A stretch of 59,367 nt of DNA from Candidatus Poribacteria bacterium (lineage in GTDB: Bacteria > Poribacteria > WGA-4E > WGA-3G), in NCBI GenBank assembly GCA_003635185.1, contig PYJA01000107.1:1-59367 (forward strand), written 5' to 3'. Position numbers and translations under genes: made by a program. The notes beneath the pieces were generated by a model. That model did no database searches and was not told where the DNA came from. It worked only from the letters and a program-made list of their open reading frames with translations. Within the stretch, counting starts at the first letter, position 1. The number at the start of each line of letters is the position of its first letter. Positions 16,744 through 27,012 of the stretch are shown here, piece by piece.

Positions 16744-18216
16744 TTAATTCTCTGGACGCATCTGCGGAAATAGGATGACATCCCGTATAGAGTATTGATC
16801 CGTCAACAACATTGTCAACCTATCTATTCCGATGCCGAGTCCGCCCGTGGGCGGCATGCCGTATTCCAACGCGCGTAGATAATCTTCGTCAACCATGAAT
16901 GCTTCCTCATCACCTTTTGCTAAATTGCTTGCTTGTTCCATAAAGCGCTGCCGTTGGTCAATCGGGTCATTCAGCTCACTAAAGGCATTACCAACTTCCA
17001 TACCACTGATAAAAAATTCAAATCGTTCTACAAGTTCTGGGTTCTCAGGTTTCTTTTTCGCGAAAGGTGATACTTCAATGGGATAGTCATAGATAAACGT
17101 TGGTTGAATCAGTTTCGACTCTACATAAATATCAAATAATTCAGCAATTATTTCGCCCTTTGATTCATCTCCTGCCAATTCAACACCTGCATTTGATGCC
17201 TTTGTATAGAGTTCATGGGCAGAAAGTGAATCGGGATCAAGATCGCTATATTCCTGAATTGCCTCTATCATGGTTATTCTTTGCCACGGGGGTGTAAAAT
17301 CTATTTTCTGATCCTGATATGTAATTTTTGTTGTGCCATGAATTTTCTCCACCGTTTGCGCAATCAGATTTTCTGTGAGTTCCATCACCTCAAGGTAATC
17401 TGCATAAGCCAGATAGAGTTCAAGCATTGTAAATTCTGGGTTGTGATCGCGATCCATACCTTCGTTGCGGAAATCACGCGAAAATTCGTATACCCGATCA
17501 AATCCTCCTACTATGAGGCGCTTTAGGTAAAGTTCATTTGCAATGCGAAGATATAACGGTTGGTCTAATGTGTTATGATACGTTGTAAAGGGGCGTGCAC
17601 TTGCACCACCGTAGATTGGTTGCAATACAGGTGTTTCCACTTCAATAAAATTTTGTTCATTGAGCATATCCCGAATAGTTTGGACAATTTTTGTTCTCTT
17701 TACAAAGACCTCTTTCACTTCAGGATTCATGATGAGATCAGCATATCGTTGTCTGTAGCGCGTCTGTTTATCTTGTAAGCCGTGCCATTTTTCAGGAAGG
17801 GGTCGGATAGATTTAGAGAGTAGTTCCACGGCATCAATGAGGATTGTTAATTCACCCGTCCGTGTTCGGAAAACAACACCACTTGCACCGATAATATCCC
17901 CCACATCAAATCGCCGATAGATCCGATAAGAGTCTGCTCCTATATCGTCTCGACGTACATAAATTTGGATTTGTCCGGTACTATCTTGCAAATGTGCGAA
18001 ACTACTTTTACCATGATCGCGTTTTGTCATAATCCTGCCAGCGATAGTAACTCGGTTTGTTTCGTCTGGGGTTTCATTAACATCTTCAAATTCCTGGAGT
18101 ATCCCTGATGTTGTATGTGTCGGGGCATATTGATGTGGATAAGGGTCAATCCCTGCTTCACGGATTTCATTTAATTTTTCTTTGCGTTGTCGCATTAACT
18201 CATTTGTTTCTTCCAT
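16744..18216 (-). CDS. lysS: lysyl-tRNA synthetase, class II
   Basis: Charges tRNA-Lys. The N-terminal OB-fold anticodon-binding domain (about 55-150; VTIAGRIMTKRDHGK) is followed by the class II core with motif 1 near FIEVETPVLQPIYGGASARPF, motif 2 FRNEGMDRDHNPEFTMLE and motif 3 GLGIGIDRLTMLLT. Length 490 is typical. Start ATG at 18216 has AAAGGAGG eight bases upstream. It is the first gene of the lysS-GNAT-GNAT-lolC run. Confidence 0.97.
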   Translation of the reverse strand: MEETNELMRQRKEKLNEIREAGIDPYPHQYAPTHTTSGILQEFEDVNETPDETNRVTIAGRIMTKRDHGKSSFAHLQDSTGQIQIYVRRDDIGADSYRIYRRFDVGDIIGASGVVFRTRTGELTILIDAVELLSKSIRPLPEKWHGLQDKQTRYRQRYADLIMNPEVKEVFVKRTKIVQTIRDMLNEQNFIEVETPVLQPIYGGASARPFTTYHNTLDQPLYLRIANELYLKRLIVGGFDRVYEFSRDFRNEGMDRDHNPEFTMLELYLAYADYLEVMELTENLIAQTVEKIHGTTKITYQDQKIDFTPPWQRITMIEAIQEYSDLDPDSLSAHELYTKASNAGVELAGDESKGEIIAELFDIYVESKLIQPTFIYDYPIEVSPFAKKKPENPELVERFEFFISGMEVGNAFSELNDPIDQRQRFMEQASNLAKGDEEAFMVDEDYLRALEYGMPPTGGLGIGIDRLTMLLTDQYSIRDVILFPQMRPEN

Positions 18217-18295
18217 ACATCTACCCTCCTTTCTATCTTATGACCGTTTTAATTATACCTTTATTTTCTGTCCGATGCAACATGAAACTGAAAAA

Positions 18296-19678
18296 TCATC
18301 TACGTTTGAGCTCACCCCATTTTACCAGTTTTTTTTCAACTGCGGTTACGCTGAGTGCTTTTCTGATAGACGATGATTGCGCACCCATTGCAGCAGCTGG
18401 GCTATTCTCTTTTAGTCTATAGTCCCCTCTGTCCGCATCAACGAAGAGCGGATCCGCATCAATGTTGTTTATATAGGTAAACCAGTTCCCATCAGGTTCG
18501 TGACCGATTCCTTCAAGGCCGTCCCGAATATTGCATGACTTAATAGTTATCCTTCTGCCGCCTCCAGCAAATTCAGCATGATCACCATTTGTGTTATTGC
18601 CCCAAACAATAGAGTTGGACAAATTAAAGAATGAAAACTCTATAATAGCATATACGCCGCCACCTTCTGCTTTTGCGGTATTATGCGCAATTGTACAATG
18701 CGTAATTTCTGCATGTCCCCACTTTAAATCTAAATAAATTCCACCACCAGACTTTGTTGCGACATTTTGCGCGATTACACATTCAGAGACTTCAATAATA
18801 GACGACCTATCACAGTAAATTCCACCACCGAATTCAGCCCTGTTTCGGGTAATGATAGAATCAGTAATATTCATATAGGAGTAGTATCTGCAATCAATAC
18901 CACTGCCTCTGTTTTGTGTAATAAGACAATTGGTTATAGGATTATTCCCTCGTGCGAAACGGTTAAATGCAATACCCCTGCCATTATTCTGAGACACTGT
19001 GCAATCCTTTATAATCGGGTTCACATCGTCGTAGCAGAAAACACCATCACCGTCATTCTTTGAAATTGTGCAATTGATTAGACTCGGTTGACTTTTGGTT
19101 TTTCTTGCAATTCCTGTAAATGTAAAGAGGACACCGCCACCGTGACCAGAATTTGCACTATTGTCTATAATTTTGCATGCAGTTATGACGGCATCAGAAT
19201 TAAAACAGTAAATTCCGCCACCGCCGAGACCTTCTAAATTCGGTGCAACTGATCGGTTCTCGGTTATCACACAGTTTTTAATTGTCGGTGAAGCGTCGTT
19301 GCAGTAGATACCTCCACCTAATTCATGCACACCATTTCTGATTGTAAATCCATCTAACACGGAATCATTCGTCTCTTTGTTTTGAAATATAAAACCACGG
19401 GTGTCTGGTTTTCTCTCACAATCAACGGTTGTTGCTTTTGCACCATTCTGTGACTTAACGATAATCTGTTTTCCCTTAAAATCTATATTGACATTTCCTT
19501 CGCCTCTGTAGATTCCATCTGCTACTAAAACCGTATCCCCATCTTTTGCAGCATCAATACCCAACTGAATTGTGGGACGATCTGCTGGAACATCAATGAC
19601 CAAAGCATATATTTTGGCATTCACACATAGCAGACTTAAAATGATAAACAGATATACATAAGATCTATATTTGTCCAT
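18296..19678 (-). CDS. secreted right-handed beta-helix protein (paralogue 3)
   Basis: Signal peptide (about 1-25) followed by VPADRPTIQLGIDAAKDGDTVLVADGIY, the standard opening of bacterial pectate-lyase-fold proteins, then many helix rungs of the form GGGIYCNDASPTIKNCVI. It ends in DPLFVDADRGDYRLKENSPA and a short conserved basic tail (KWGELKRR). Catalytic function cannot be assigned; the fold is used for polysaccharide binding and cleavage or adhesion. It is the last of three tandem paralogues. SD AGGAT upstream. Confidence 0.85.
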   Translation of the reverse strand: MDKYRSYVYLFIILSLLCVNAKIYALVIDVPADRPTIQLGIDAAKDGDTVLVADGIYRGEGNVNIDFKGKQIIVKSQNGAKATTVDCERKPDTRGFIFQNKETNDSVLDGFTIRNGVHELGGGIYCNDASPTIKNCVITENRSVAPNLEGLGGGGIYCFNSDAVITACKIIDNSANSGHGGGVLFTFTGIARKTKSQPSLINCTISKNDGDGVFCYDDVNPIIKDCTVSQNNGRGIAFNRFARGNNPITNCLITQNRGSGIDCRYYSYMNITDSIITRNRAEFGGGIYCDRSSIIEVSECVIAQNVATKSGGGIYLDLKWGHAEITHCTIAHNTAKAEGGGVYAIIEFSFFNLSNSIVWGNNTNGDHAEFAGGGRRITIKSCNIRDGLEGIGHEPDGNWFTYINNIDADPLFVDADRGDYRLKENSPAAAMGAQSSSIRKALSVTAVEKKLVKWGELKRR

Positions 19679-19702
19679 TTTTTCATCCTATGATTTGTAT
19701 TA

Positions 19703-21097
19703 CTAATTTCGTTTCAATTCTCCCCACATTGCTAACTGTTTACCAATTGAGGAAACGCTGGTTAGAGTTTCAAATATTGAATGCGCGCCCATTGCAGCAG
19801 CAGGACTGTTTTCCTTTAGTCTATAATTACCTCTATCGGCATCAACAAAAAGAGGATCCTCATCAATGTTGTCTTCATAGATAAACCATTCGTCAGGTTC
19901 ACGATCAATTCCGTCAAGACCATCACGAATATCGCAAGACGTAATGACTATCTTGCCTCCAATACCAGAGAATTCATGGTGTGTCGTATTTGAACTATTT
20001 CCCCAAACAATAGAATCAGATAATGTAAAACGTGAACCTTCAATGAAAGCGTATACTCCACCGCCTCTCTCGCTTGCAGAATTACGCGTAATTGTACAAC
20101 GGTTAATTTCTACGTTCCCCCACTTTAACCCAGAAACCCCAATTCCACCACCCCATCGTGTTGCGATATTTTGGTCGATAATACATTCAGAGACTACAAC
20201 ATTTGCTGATGGGCTACAAGAAATTCCACCACCAGATTTAGCGGTATTTTGCCTGATGATAGAATCAGTGATCTTCAGAATAGAATACTCGCTGACCTCC
20301 ACCCCGCCGCCAGTGTTTTGGGCAATTTCACAATTTGTAATGAGGGAGCCGCCGCGAGAAAAAAATGTACATATAATGCCTCGCCAGCTATTATGTAATA
20401 TCTTGGAGTCTCTAATTTCAGCGCGTGCATCGGATTGGATATAAACTCCACTGCCAGTATTGTCTGAAATAGTGCAATTAAGAAGTGAGGGTTTAAACGA
20501 GGTTTCTCTCAAGATAACATCGTCTATTATCGTGTTCCCATCAAAGTACACACCACCGCCATAAGCAGATTCTGCACTATTGTTTGAGATAGTAGAGTCA
20601 ATTATTTTTGCATCAGAATTAAAGCAATAAATTCCACCACCGCGACCGGTACCTCGGTCATTCTTAGCTGCTGTGTTCCATGCTATGACACAATTTTTAA
20701 TTGTCGGTGAAGCGTTGTTGCAGTAGATGCCACCGCCTAACTCATGCACACCATTTCTGATTGTAAATCCGTCCAACACTGAGTCATTTGTCTCTTTATT
20801 TTGGAAAGTGAAACCTCTTGTTTCTGCTTTTCTGCCACAGTCAATGATTGTTGCCTTTGCACCATTCTGTGATTTTACGGTAATCCGTTTTCCCCTAAAA
20901 TCTATGTTAACGTTTCCTTCACCTCTGTAAATTCCATCTGCTACTAAAACCGTATCACCATCTTTTGCTGCGTCAATGCCAGATTGAATTGTGGGACGGT
21001 CAGCAGGTACATCAATCGTTGCAGAAAAGGTGGAGATATTTCCACAAAGCAAAATTAGATAAATAAAGATGTATACACAACCTCTATGAATGTTCAT
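19703..21097 (-). CDS. secreted right-handed beta-helix protein (paralogue 2)
   Basis: Close paralogue of the flanking genes: signal peptide, VPADRPTIQSGIDAAKDGDTVLVADG, rungs with GGGIYCNNASPTIKNCVIAWN, and the end DPLFVDADRGNYRLKENSPAAAMGA. The ATG at 21097 has GGAGG five bases upstream and gives a clean signal peptide; an in-frame start 24 bases earlier would add MWLEVGGH before it. Predicted extracytoplasmic. The N-terminal and C-terminal ends are more alike between paralogues than the middle rungs. Confidence 0.85.
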   Translation of the reverse strand: MNIHRGCVYIFIYLILLCGNISTFSATIDVPADRPTIQSGIDAAKDGDTVLVADGIYRGEGNVNIDFRGKRITVKSQNGAKATIIDCGRKAETRGFTFQNKETNDSVLDGFTIRNGVHELGGGIYCNNASPTIKNCVIAWNTAAKNDRGTGRGGGIYCFNSDAKIIDSTISNNSAESAYGGGVYFDGNTIIDDVILRETSFKPSLLNCTISDNTGSGVYIQSDARAEIRDSKILHNSWRGIICTFFSRGGSLITNCEIAQNTGGGVEVSEYSILKITDSIIRQNTAKSGGGISCSPSANVVVSECIIDQNIATRWGGGIGVSGLKWGNVEINRCTITRNSASERGGGVYAFIEGSRFTLSDSIVWGNSSNTTHHEFSGIGGKIVITSCDIRDGLDGIDREPDEWFIYEDNIDEDPLFVDADRGNYRLKENSPAAAMGAHSIFETLTSVSSIGKQLAMWGELKRN

Positions 21098-21122
21098 GTG
21101 TCCTCCTACCTCAAGCCACAAT

Positions 21123-22511
21123 TTATTTCCGCTTCAGGTCTGCCCATTTTACAATACGTTTTCCCCTTGAGTTCACACTGAGAGATTTCTCTATAAAATC
21201 TTCTCTTTCTTCCAGGTCTTGTTCTTCTTCCTCTTCAAGGTCTTCACGAGGTGCGGTTGCCCCCATTGTAATAGCAGGACTGTTATGTCTAAGCCTATAG
21301 TCACCACTATCAGCATTTACGAAGAGTGGGTCTTCATCAATGTTGTCTTTATAGAAAATAAACTCAGCCCATTTATCTCCAAATCCTTCAAGACCGTGTC
21401 TTAAATCACATGATCTAATGCTAACGGTTGGACCCGCTGCGAAAAATTCTGGGTGAGTGCCTTTTGACATATTTCCCCATATAATAGAATTAGAGCAATT
21501 AAAGGGTGAACCCCTGAGCTCAACATGCACACCGCCACCTCTAACATTCGCAGTGTTTCTTGTGATTGTACAGTAAGCTATAGACGCATGTCCAAAGGAA
21601 GAATAAATATCAATACCACCCCCAGATTCTGTTGCTATGTTTTCTGCAATAACACAACCGATTACTTTTAACCTTGATGTAGGACTACAAGAGATGCCAC
21701 CACCATTTTTAGCAGTATTTTGTTTGATAATCGAATCAGTGATATTTAATCCGGCGTATTCAGTGCCTTTTATGCCACCACCAGTATTCTGAAATATTTC
21801 ACAATATCTAATATGAACACTGGCGAAATAATCGCATACAATTCCACTACTTTTGTTTTTGGATACTATGCAGCCAATGATTTCAACAGAAGCACCATCA
21901 AAACTTGAAATGCCAGCGTTCTCATTCTCAGATACAATACAATTGGTTAATCTCGGTCTATTGATTTTGTCATCATCATAATCCTTTTCAGGATGCCCCC
22001 AAAAAGAAACCCCTGCAACAGAATTGTTGTTGGATATTTTTGAGTCTATTATTTTCGGATTAGAATCAACACAGTAGATTCCGCCTCTATTTGAGAGAAT
22101 ATAGCAGTTCTTAATTGTCGGTGCAGAATTGGTGCAATATATTCCTCCCCAACCCTCATGGTTTCCATTTGTAATTGTAAATCCTTCTAACACAACATCA
22201 TTTGTCTCCTCATTTTGAAAGATAAATCCGCGTGTATTAGGAATTGACTGACAGTCTACAATTGTTGCCTCAGGACCGTTCTCAGATTTGACAATAATCT
22301 GTTTTCCCAGAAAGTCAATGTTTACATTACCTATACCACTGTATGTGCCATCAGCAACCAAAACCGTATCCCCATCCTTTGCAGCATCAATACCTGCTTG
22401 TATTGTCGGTTGATCAGCGGGCACATGAAGCGTTGCTGCGAATGTTAAAGTATTGACACAAATAAAGCTTAGAACAGTAGAAAAATATGCGAAACATCTA
22501 AAAGTTTTCAT
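21123..22511 (-). CDS. secreted right-handed beta-helix protein (paralogue 1)
   Basis: Signal peptide (about 1-26), VPADQPTIQAGIDAAKDGDTVLVADGTY, helix rungs (GGIYCTNSAPTIKNCYIL, SGGGIDIYSS), and a C-terminal acidic insert (EDLEEEEEQDLEE) before the shared basic end KWADLKRK. The acidic insert is missing from the other two. AGGAGG precedes the ATG. First of three tandem genes placed between prfB and lysS. Confidence 0.85.
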   Translation of the reverse strand: MKTFRCFAYFSTVLSFICVNTLTFAATLHVPADQPTIQAGIDAAKDGDTVLVADGTYSGIGNVNIDFLGKQIIVKSENGPEATIVDCQSIPNTRGFIFQNEETNDVVLEGFTITNGNHEGWGGIYCTNSAPTIKNCYILSNRGGIYCVDSNPKIIDSKISNNNSVAGVSFWGHPEKDYDDDKINRPRLTNCIVSENENAGISSFDGASVEIIGCIVSKNKSSGIVCDYFASVHIRYCEIFQNTGGGIKGTEYAGLNITDSIIKQNTAKNGGGISCSPTSRLKVIGCVIAENIATESGGGIDIYSSFGHASIAYCTITRNTANVRGGGVHVELRGSPFNCSNSIIWGNMSKGTHPEFFAAGPTVSIRSCDLRHGLEGFGDKWAEFIFYKDNIDEDPLFVNADSGDYRLRHNSPAITMGATAPREDLEEEEEQDLEEREDFIEKSLSVNSRGKRIVKWADLKRK

Positions 22512-22533
22512 CTTTTCCTCCTATCAAAGGGAC

Positions 22534-23641
22534 TTACTTATTTTCTGCTGCCTTCATTTTCAAAAAGCTCTCAATAAACATACCAATATCACCATTCAAG
22601 ACAGCATCAACATTCCCTGTCTCGACGTTTGTTCTCGTATCTTTAACGCGTTGATACGGATGTAGTACATAAGATCGGATTTGGCTTCCGAAGTCAATGT
22701 CTCTCCGTTCAGGTAGTAGTTTAGCAAGTTCTTCGTCACGTTGCGCCCTATAATGGATATATAATCGAGAACGTAGTTCCTTCATAGCGATTTCTCGGTT
22801 TCTGTGTTGCGAACGTTCATTCTGGCACTGTACTATAATACCTGTCGGAATATGGGTAATTCGGACTGCGGAGTCCGTAACATTCACGTGTTGTCCACCA
22901 GCACCACTGGCTCTATAAGTATCAATCCGAAGGTCTTCGGTATTGATTTCAACATCAATACTTTCGTCAATTTCTGGCGTAACGTGCACTGCGGCGAATG
23001 AGGTATGCCGTCTATTGTTATAATCAAACGGAGATAAACGAACAAGCCGATGTACACCGGATTCTGCTTGTAGATAACCGTAAGCAGAGGCACCTCTAAC
23101 AAAGATTGTTGCGCCTTTAATGCCTGCTTCATCACCAGCCGTAAGGTCTACGATTTCAGTCGTGTAGTTGCGCTGGTCGCACCAACGGAGGTACATGCGC
23201 ATCAACATACCTGCCCAGTCTTGCGCATCAACACCGCCTGCCCCCGGATTAATGCTAAGAATCGCGTTGTTCTCGTCAAACTCCCCATTTAACATTAATC
23301 GCAGTTCCAGCTTCTCCAGCTGCGTGGTAATTGTTGTTACACCATTCTGAATCTCTGTTTCCAAGCTGGTATCATTTTCTTCAATGGCGAGTTCTATCAG
23401 AATCTGTAGATCATCAACAGCACTCTTAATTTTTTCATATTCGCCAATTTCTTCTTTGAGGGCGGCAATACGCTGATTTACTGTTTGAACTCGTTGCGAA
23501 TTTCCCCAAAAATCGGGTGCCATGACCTCTTTTTCAAGTTCATTTAACTCTTTTTGCTTTGTGGAAAGGTCAAAGATACCCCCTGAGCTCATGAAGTTGG
23601 TTTGCCACTGCATCAACTTCTATTTTTAAATCTGTTAACAT
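22534..23641 (-). CDS. prfB: peptide chain release factor 2 (programmed +1 frameshift)
   Basis: Terminates translation at UAA and UGA. Translation starts at ATG 23641 (AAAGGAT upstream), runs 23 codons to ...ELRGYL, meets UGA at 23572-23570, and continues after a +1 shift as DLSTKQKELNELEK. The total is about 368 residues. The main part holds the GGQ motif (GAGGQHVNVTDSAVR) for peptide release and the SPF-type UGA-recognition tripeptide (LSPFDYNNRR). Read without the shift, the gene would seem to start internally at an artefactual MMQWQ. Confidence 0.96.
23569..23584 (-). promoter_or_regulatory. prfB autoregulatory +1 frameshift site
   Basis: On the minus strand the bases AGGGGGTATCTTTGAC match the classic RF2 site: an internal Shine-Dalgarno (AGGGGG), the slip codon CTT, UGA and a following C. 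When RF2 is scarce the ribosome slips one base forward and makes full-length RF2. Confidence 0.93.
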
Positions 23642-23950
23642 TTATATCCTTTCAATTATTTGTGATTTTAGACTGTATAGTGAACTTTGAAATTATTGGG
23701 ACATTTTAATAAATCTGTTTTGGAAACATAACAGTGATTGTAGCACAAACTGTATGAAGTTTAAATAAATATTTCGGTAAGGGGACGAGGTTAGGAAACC
23801 TCGTCAGCAGCAGGCGTACATCTCTGCAGGCAAGGTTTCCTAACCTCGCCAAATTACCCAATTTATTTTTAATCTTCATTTAGTTTGTGCATATTAGTCC
23901 GCAAACTAACAGTTTGCGATACAGAAATCTCCCATTAATTATGGGTTTTA
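23642..23950. other. intergenic region between lnt and prfB, hairpin repeats only
   Basis: No gene seen. It contains a partial GTAGCACAAACT copy (about 23738), an ACGAGGTT-AGGA-AACCTCGT hairpin (23785-23804), an inverted imperfect partner (about 23830-23849) and CGCAAACT-AAC-AGTTTGCG (about 23897-23915). The segment around 23755-23815, starting AGTTTAAATAAATATTTCGG, recurs at about 27324-27385. Confidence 0.75.
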
Positions 23951-25537
23951 CTATTTGTTTGCGTATCGTATTACAATTCCATAAGCAATACATGTGAAGC
24001 TAAGCACTAAACAGAGGATAGGCAACCAATCACCATATCGTGTATAAAACGTCTGTTTTCCTTCTGATAGTGCCACATCTGCTATTAAGAATTCTACATC
24101 AGTTTGCGGTGTTACAAACGGTGTCCTAATTCGTCCGAAACTGTCAACAACACATGTGTATCCGCCATTCGCACAACGAAAGACAGCAATTCGGTTTTCT
24201 ACCGCGCGCAAAGGTGCCATTGCCAGATGCAATTCAGGGAAAGCGGTTCCAACAAACCACGCATCATTCGTGAGAATGCCCATCGCATCCGCGCCTTTTT
24301 TGACGAACTGCCGAAAATGGCTCGGAAAGGCGGATTCAAAGCAAATTGATGTCCCAACTTCTATTTGTTCTTTGTTAGTTTGCATAGTTTCAACGTTTGT
24401 GATTGGCAAAAGGTTTACTGTTTTTCCGTGTTCAAACGGATAAAATTGGACAAAATTGGGTAGAAAATCTGCTAAAGGTACATATTCTCCAAATGGCACA
24501 AGATGCATTTTGGCGTATTTTCCAAGTATTTCTCCCTCTGATGAAACTGATATAACCCGATTGTATAAATCACCAAACGCATCCAGATCAGTAGCTCCTA
24601 TAAGCATTGGAATACCGCCAATTTCGCGAAGCATCTTCTTAAAATGATTGTTGTAATTGACCCATTCACCCGATAACACTTGTCCTCTAACTGTCGTTTC
24701 AGGCCAAACAATTACATCTGGGTTGTGAACTGCGGTTTTTCGTGTTAAATTGATATATCTTGCAAATATCTTTGGAAAATTCTCTGACTTCCATTTCTCA
24801 ATTTGTGGTATATTACCTGGTACAAGTGCTATCTTAATACTTTTTTGTGGTGCTTTTTCACTTGTCGCTATTGCAGCATACCCATAAATAAGACAGATCG
24901 CTGCTAACGAGCAGGGAACGATTACTGCTACCAATTCCTTTCGCCACTCCTGCCTGCAACGAATTAATGTTGCTATCCCTGCATTGAAAAATACAATCAC
25001 AAAGCTGATACCGTAAACACCTGTTAGCGATGCGATTTGAATTCCTGGCAGATATTTCCACTGTGAATAACCGATGTTTCCCCACGGAAATCCTGTTAGC
25101 AACCAACTACGCACCCATTCTAATGCAACCCAGATGGACGCAACTGCTAAAGGAAACATTATCCCTGACTGCCATGGCAACTTATGCACCAGCACCAAAA
25201 AAACTGCGAAATAGAGTGCCGTATACCCTACCAAAAGTATATAGCCGAGTAATGTTGCAAAGATATTCGCATAAGGATATAAGAGGACGATTGCTAAAAG
25301 TAAACCTGCAAAAAAAACAAATCCTGCCACATAGCCTACGCTAAATGCCGATTTCCAATTCTCGACCGGCTCAAGTGCGACCAATAAAGGTACCAACGCG
25401 ATCCATGCAAATAGGGAGAAATTGACACTGGGAAAACTACAAAACAGGACTATTCCTGAACTTGCAGCGAGCCAATATCGATAACGTTTCACAAAATTCA
25501 AAATGTATCCAAAAGATGGGTGTAAAGTTTGATACAT
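23951..25537 (-). CDS. lnt: apolipoprotein N-acyltransferase Lnt
   Basis: Inner-membrane enzyme that N-acylates the Cys of apolipoproteins, a step needed before Lol sorting. About seven membrane segments lie at 20-230, then a nitrilase-fold periplasmic domain. Its Glu-Lys-Cys triad is visible in WPETTVRG, KMHLVPFGEYVP and CFESAFP. A final membrane helix is at the C-terminus. Length 528 is normal. No clear SD at the ATG. It makes sense in the same strand run as lolC and lolD. Confidence 0.95.
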   Translation of the reverse strand: MYQTLHPSFGYILNFVKRYRYWLAASSGIVLFCSFPSVNFSLFAWIALVPLLVALEPVENWKSAFSVGYVAGFVFFAGLLLAIVLLYPYANIFATLLGYILLVGYTALYFAVFLVLVHKLPWQSGIMFPLAVASIWVALEWVRSWLLTGFPWGNIGYSQWKYLPGIQIASLTGVYGISFVIVFFNAGIATLIRCRQEWRKELVAVIVPCSLAAICLIYGYAAIATSEKAPQKSIKIALVPGNIPQIEKWKSENFPKIFARYINLTRKTAVHNPDVIVWPETTVRGQVLSGEWVNYNNHFKKMLREIGGIPMLIGATDLDAFGDLYNRVISVSSEGEILGKYAKMHLVPFGEYVPLADFLPNFVQFYPFEHGKTVNLLPITNVETMQTNKEQIEVGTSICFESAFPSHFRQFVKKGADAMGILTNDAWFVGTAFPELHLAMAPLRAVENRIAVFRCANGGYTCVVDSFGRIRTPFVTPQTDVEFLIADVALSEGKQTFYTRYGDWLPILCLVLSFTCIAYGIVIRYANK

Positions 25538-26146
25538 ATTAACATATCAAGTTGAACGTGTCAATGAAATTATAGGGTTATTTAGTTTTCGGTTTTTCGG
25601 ACGAATTTTTAACACCTGCTATATACCCTTAGGCCGGTGAATCAACGCCAAATACGCGTGTGGCATTTGGCAGGGACGATATGTTTATAGGTATGAGATG
25701 TCCATATGTCTTTAGTCCCGTATGAAGATTAAGTTATTAATTCGATAATTTTCTGTACGCATGAGGCAGGTGTACACCTCTGCTTGCGAGGTTTCCTAAC
25801 CTCGCAAGCATGATGGTGTGGGATTGTTGTTCATTGAAATGTGAACATATTTTCGAATTTTACTATCATGCAGCAGTTTAGAGGGGGGCAGAAAAACTCC
25901 TACGATATGTCGGATTATTACCCGTTTAATTTTTTAATCTTCATATAAGGGGGTTAGGGGGGTTAAAATAGTCCGGTATTTCACTGTTTTTCGTCTTTTT
26001 AACCCACCTCCCCACACGCTATCGCTATGGGGACCCTTCCCCCTTATCAAGGGGACTTTAAGAGAAAATGCGTCCGTCCTGATTTTAACTTGACATTTTT
26101 TCGAAAATATGGCAAATTTACGTCAAAAGCAAATTTGGAGAACGCA
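25538..26146. other. intergenic region with several dispersed repeats
   Basis: It holds the second copy of the 537-604 repeat (25573-25630), a degenerate inverted copy of the 2712/2763 repeat (about 25670-25695), and a 13-bp perfect stem TGCTTGCGAGGTT with loop TCCT (about 25781-25810). A G-rich/C-rich inverted pair (GGTTAAAA near 25960, TTTTAACC near 26000) precedes the cupin gene. No convincing gene was found. Confidence 0.7.
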
Positions 26147-26779
26147 ATGGGATTCCCAGTTTACGATTATCGAACAGATGTTCGAAACGTTCTGATAACA
26201 CCACAGATTCGGTCACGTTTTTTAAGGATGGAACCCGGGCAAACCGCCCAACTCCATAGCCATGATCTTGGACATGAAATCTTCTTGATTTTGGAAGGAC
26301 GTGTTGAATTTGAAATCGACGGTGAGACAGAAGAGTTGGGACCAGGGCAAATGTGCGTTGCATTGGCGGATCAACCACACAAAGTACGTGTGCTTGGTGA
26401 CGAACCGATGACGATGTATCTGTCCGTTACGCCGCATATCCACCCGACACACACGCCACGAACAGAAGATGGGGAGCGGTTGCCACACAATTTCGCCCCA
26501 TCCAGTGCTTATGATGTGGAACCGGATATGGGGATCTCTGTGTCGGAACTGGTTACGCGCCAAATACACGCAGCGCAGCGACTTGCGGAACTTGCACAAA
26601 CATGCGCAGCTATCCAAGAGGAGATGGGGCATCAACTGACAACCGCCATTGCCGAAGGTGATGAAAATCGTGCTATTGCAGCCCGAAAAGCGATGTGGGA
26701 AGCACTCTATCCGGTTTACAAAGCCGTTTCAGAATTAGGTGATGTTTGGAATCAACTCGCGCCGCGCTTATCTCAATAA
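26147..26779 (+). CDS. cupin domain protein
   Basis: A 210-residue protein with a cupin barrel at about 20-110: MEPGQTAQLHSHDLGHEIFLILEGRVEFEIDG (motif 1 with two metal-type His and a Glu) and GPGQMCVALADQPHKVRVLG (motif 2 with His). The second half (about 145-210) is helical and Ala/Glu-rich, of unknown role. Small-molecule binding or isomerase/dioxygenase activity is typical, but the substrate cannot be inferred. ATG 26147 is chosen for its GGAG and because the codons before it look non-coding. Confidence 0.8.
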   Translation: MGFPVYDYRTDVRNVLITPQIRSRFLRMEPGQTAQLHSHDLGHEIFLILEGRVEFEIDGETEELGPGQMCVALADQPHKVRVLGDEPMTMYLSVTPHIHPTHTPRTEDGERLPHNFAPSSAYDVEPDMGISVSELVTRQIHAAQRLAELAQTCAAIQEEMGHQLTTAIAEGDENRAIAARKAMWEALYPVYKAVSELGDVWNQLAPRLSQ

Positions 26780-26918
26780 GAGGCACTTTTCAATTTGCTT
26801 AACTTGTAAGATTTGTAGTATAATAAATTAAACAAAAGATTTAGGATGTTTCTTGCCGAAAATAATCCTATTATGTTTGTATATAGTAGATTTTACAATT
26901 AACTTTACATTTTGATTG

Positions 26919-26981
26919 GTAGGAGGGAACTCCGATTCCCGACCACCAGTAGTTTAGTCGCGATTCGGAGATCGCTCCTAC
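26919..26981. repeat. palindromic unit GTAGGAG...CTCCTAC, copy 1
   Basis: A 63-bp imperfect palindrome starting GTAGGAGGGAACTCC and ending GGAGATCGCTCCTAC. A second copy in opposite orientation lies at 27068-27125, inside the MITE. Each unit can fold on itself, and the two can pair with each other. Confidence 0.75.
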
Positions 26982-27012
26982 AAAGTATATGTAAACATAT
27001 TTTCATAATTTA

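Noticed and set aside
22534..23616. prfB starting at the in-frame MMQWQTNF codons
   Set aside because: The classic +1 frameshift site and a better RBS at 23641 explain the gene; MMQWQ is the wrong frame of the true N-terminal codons.
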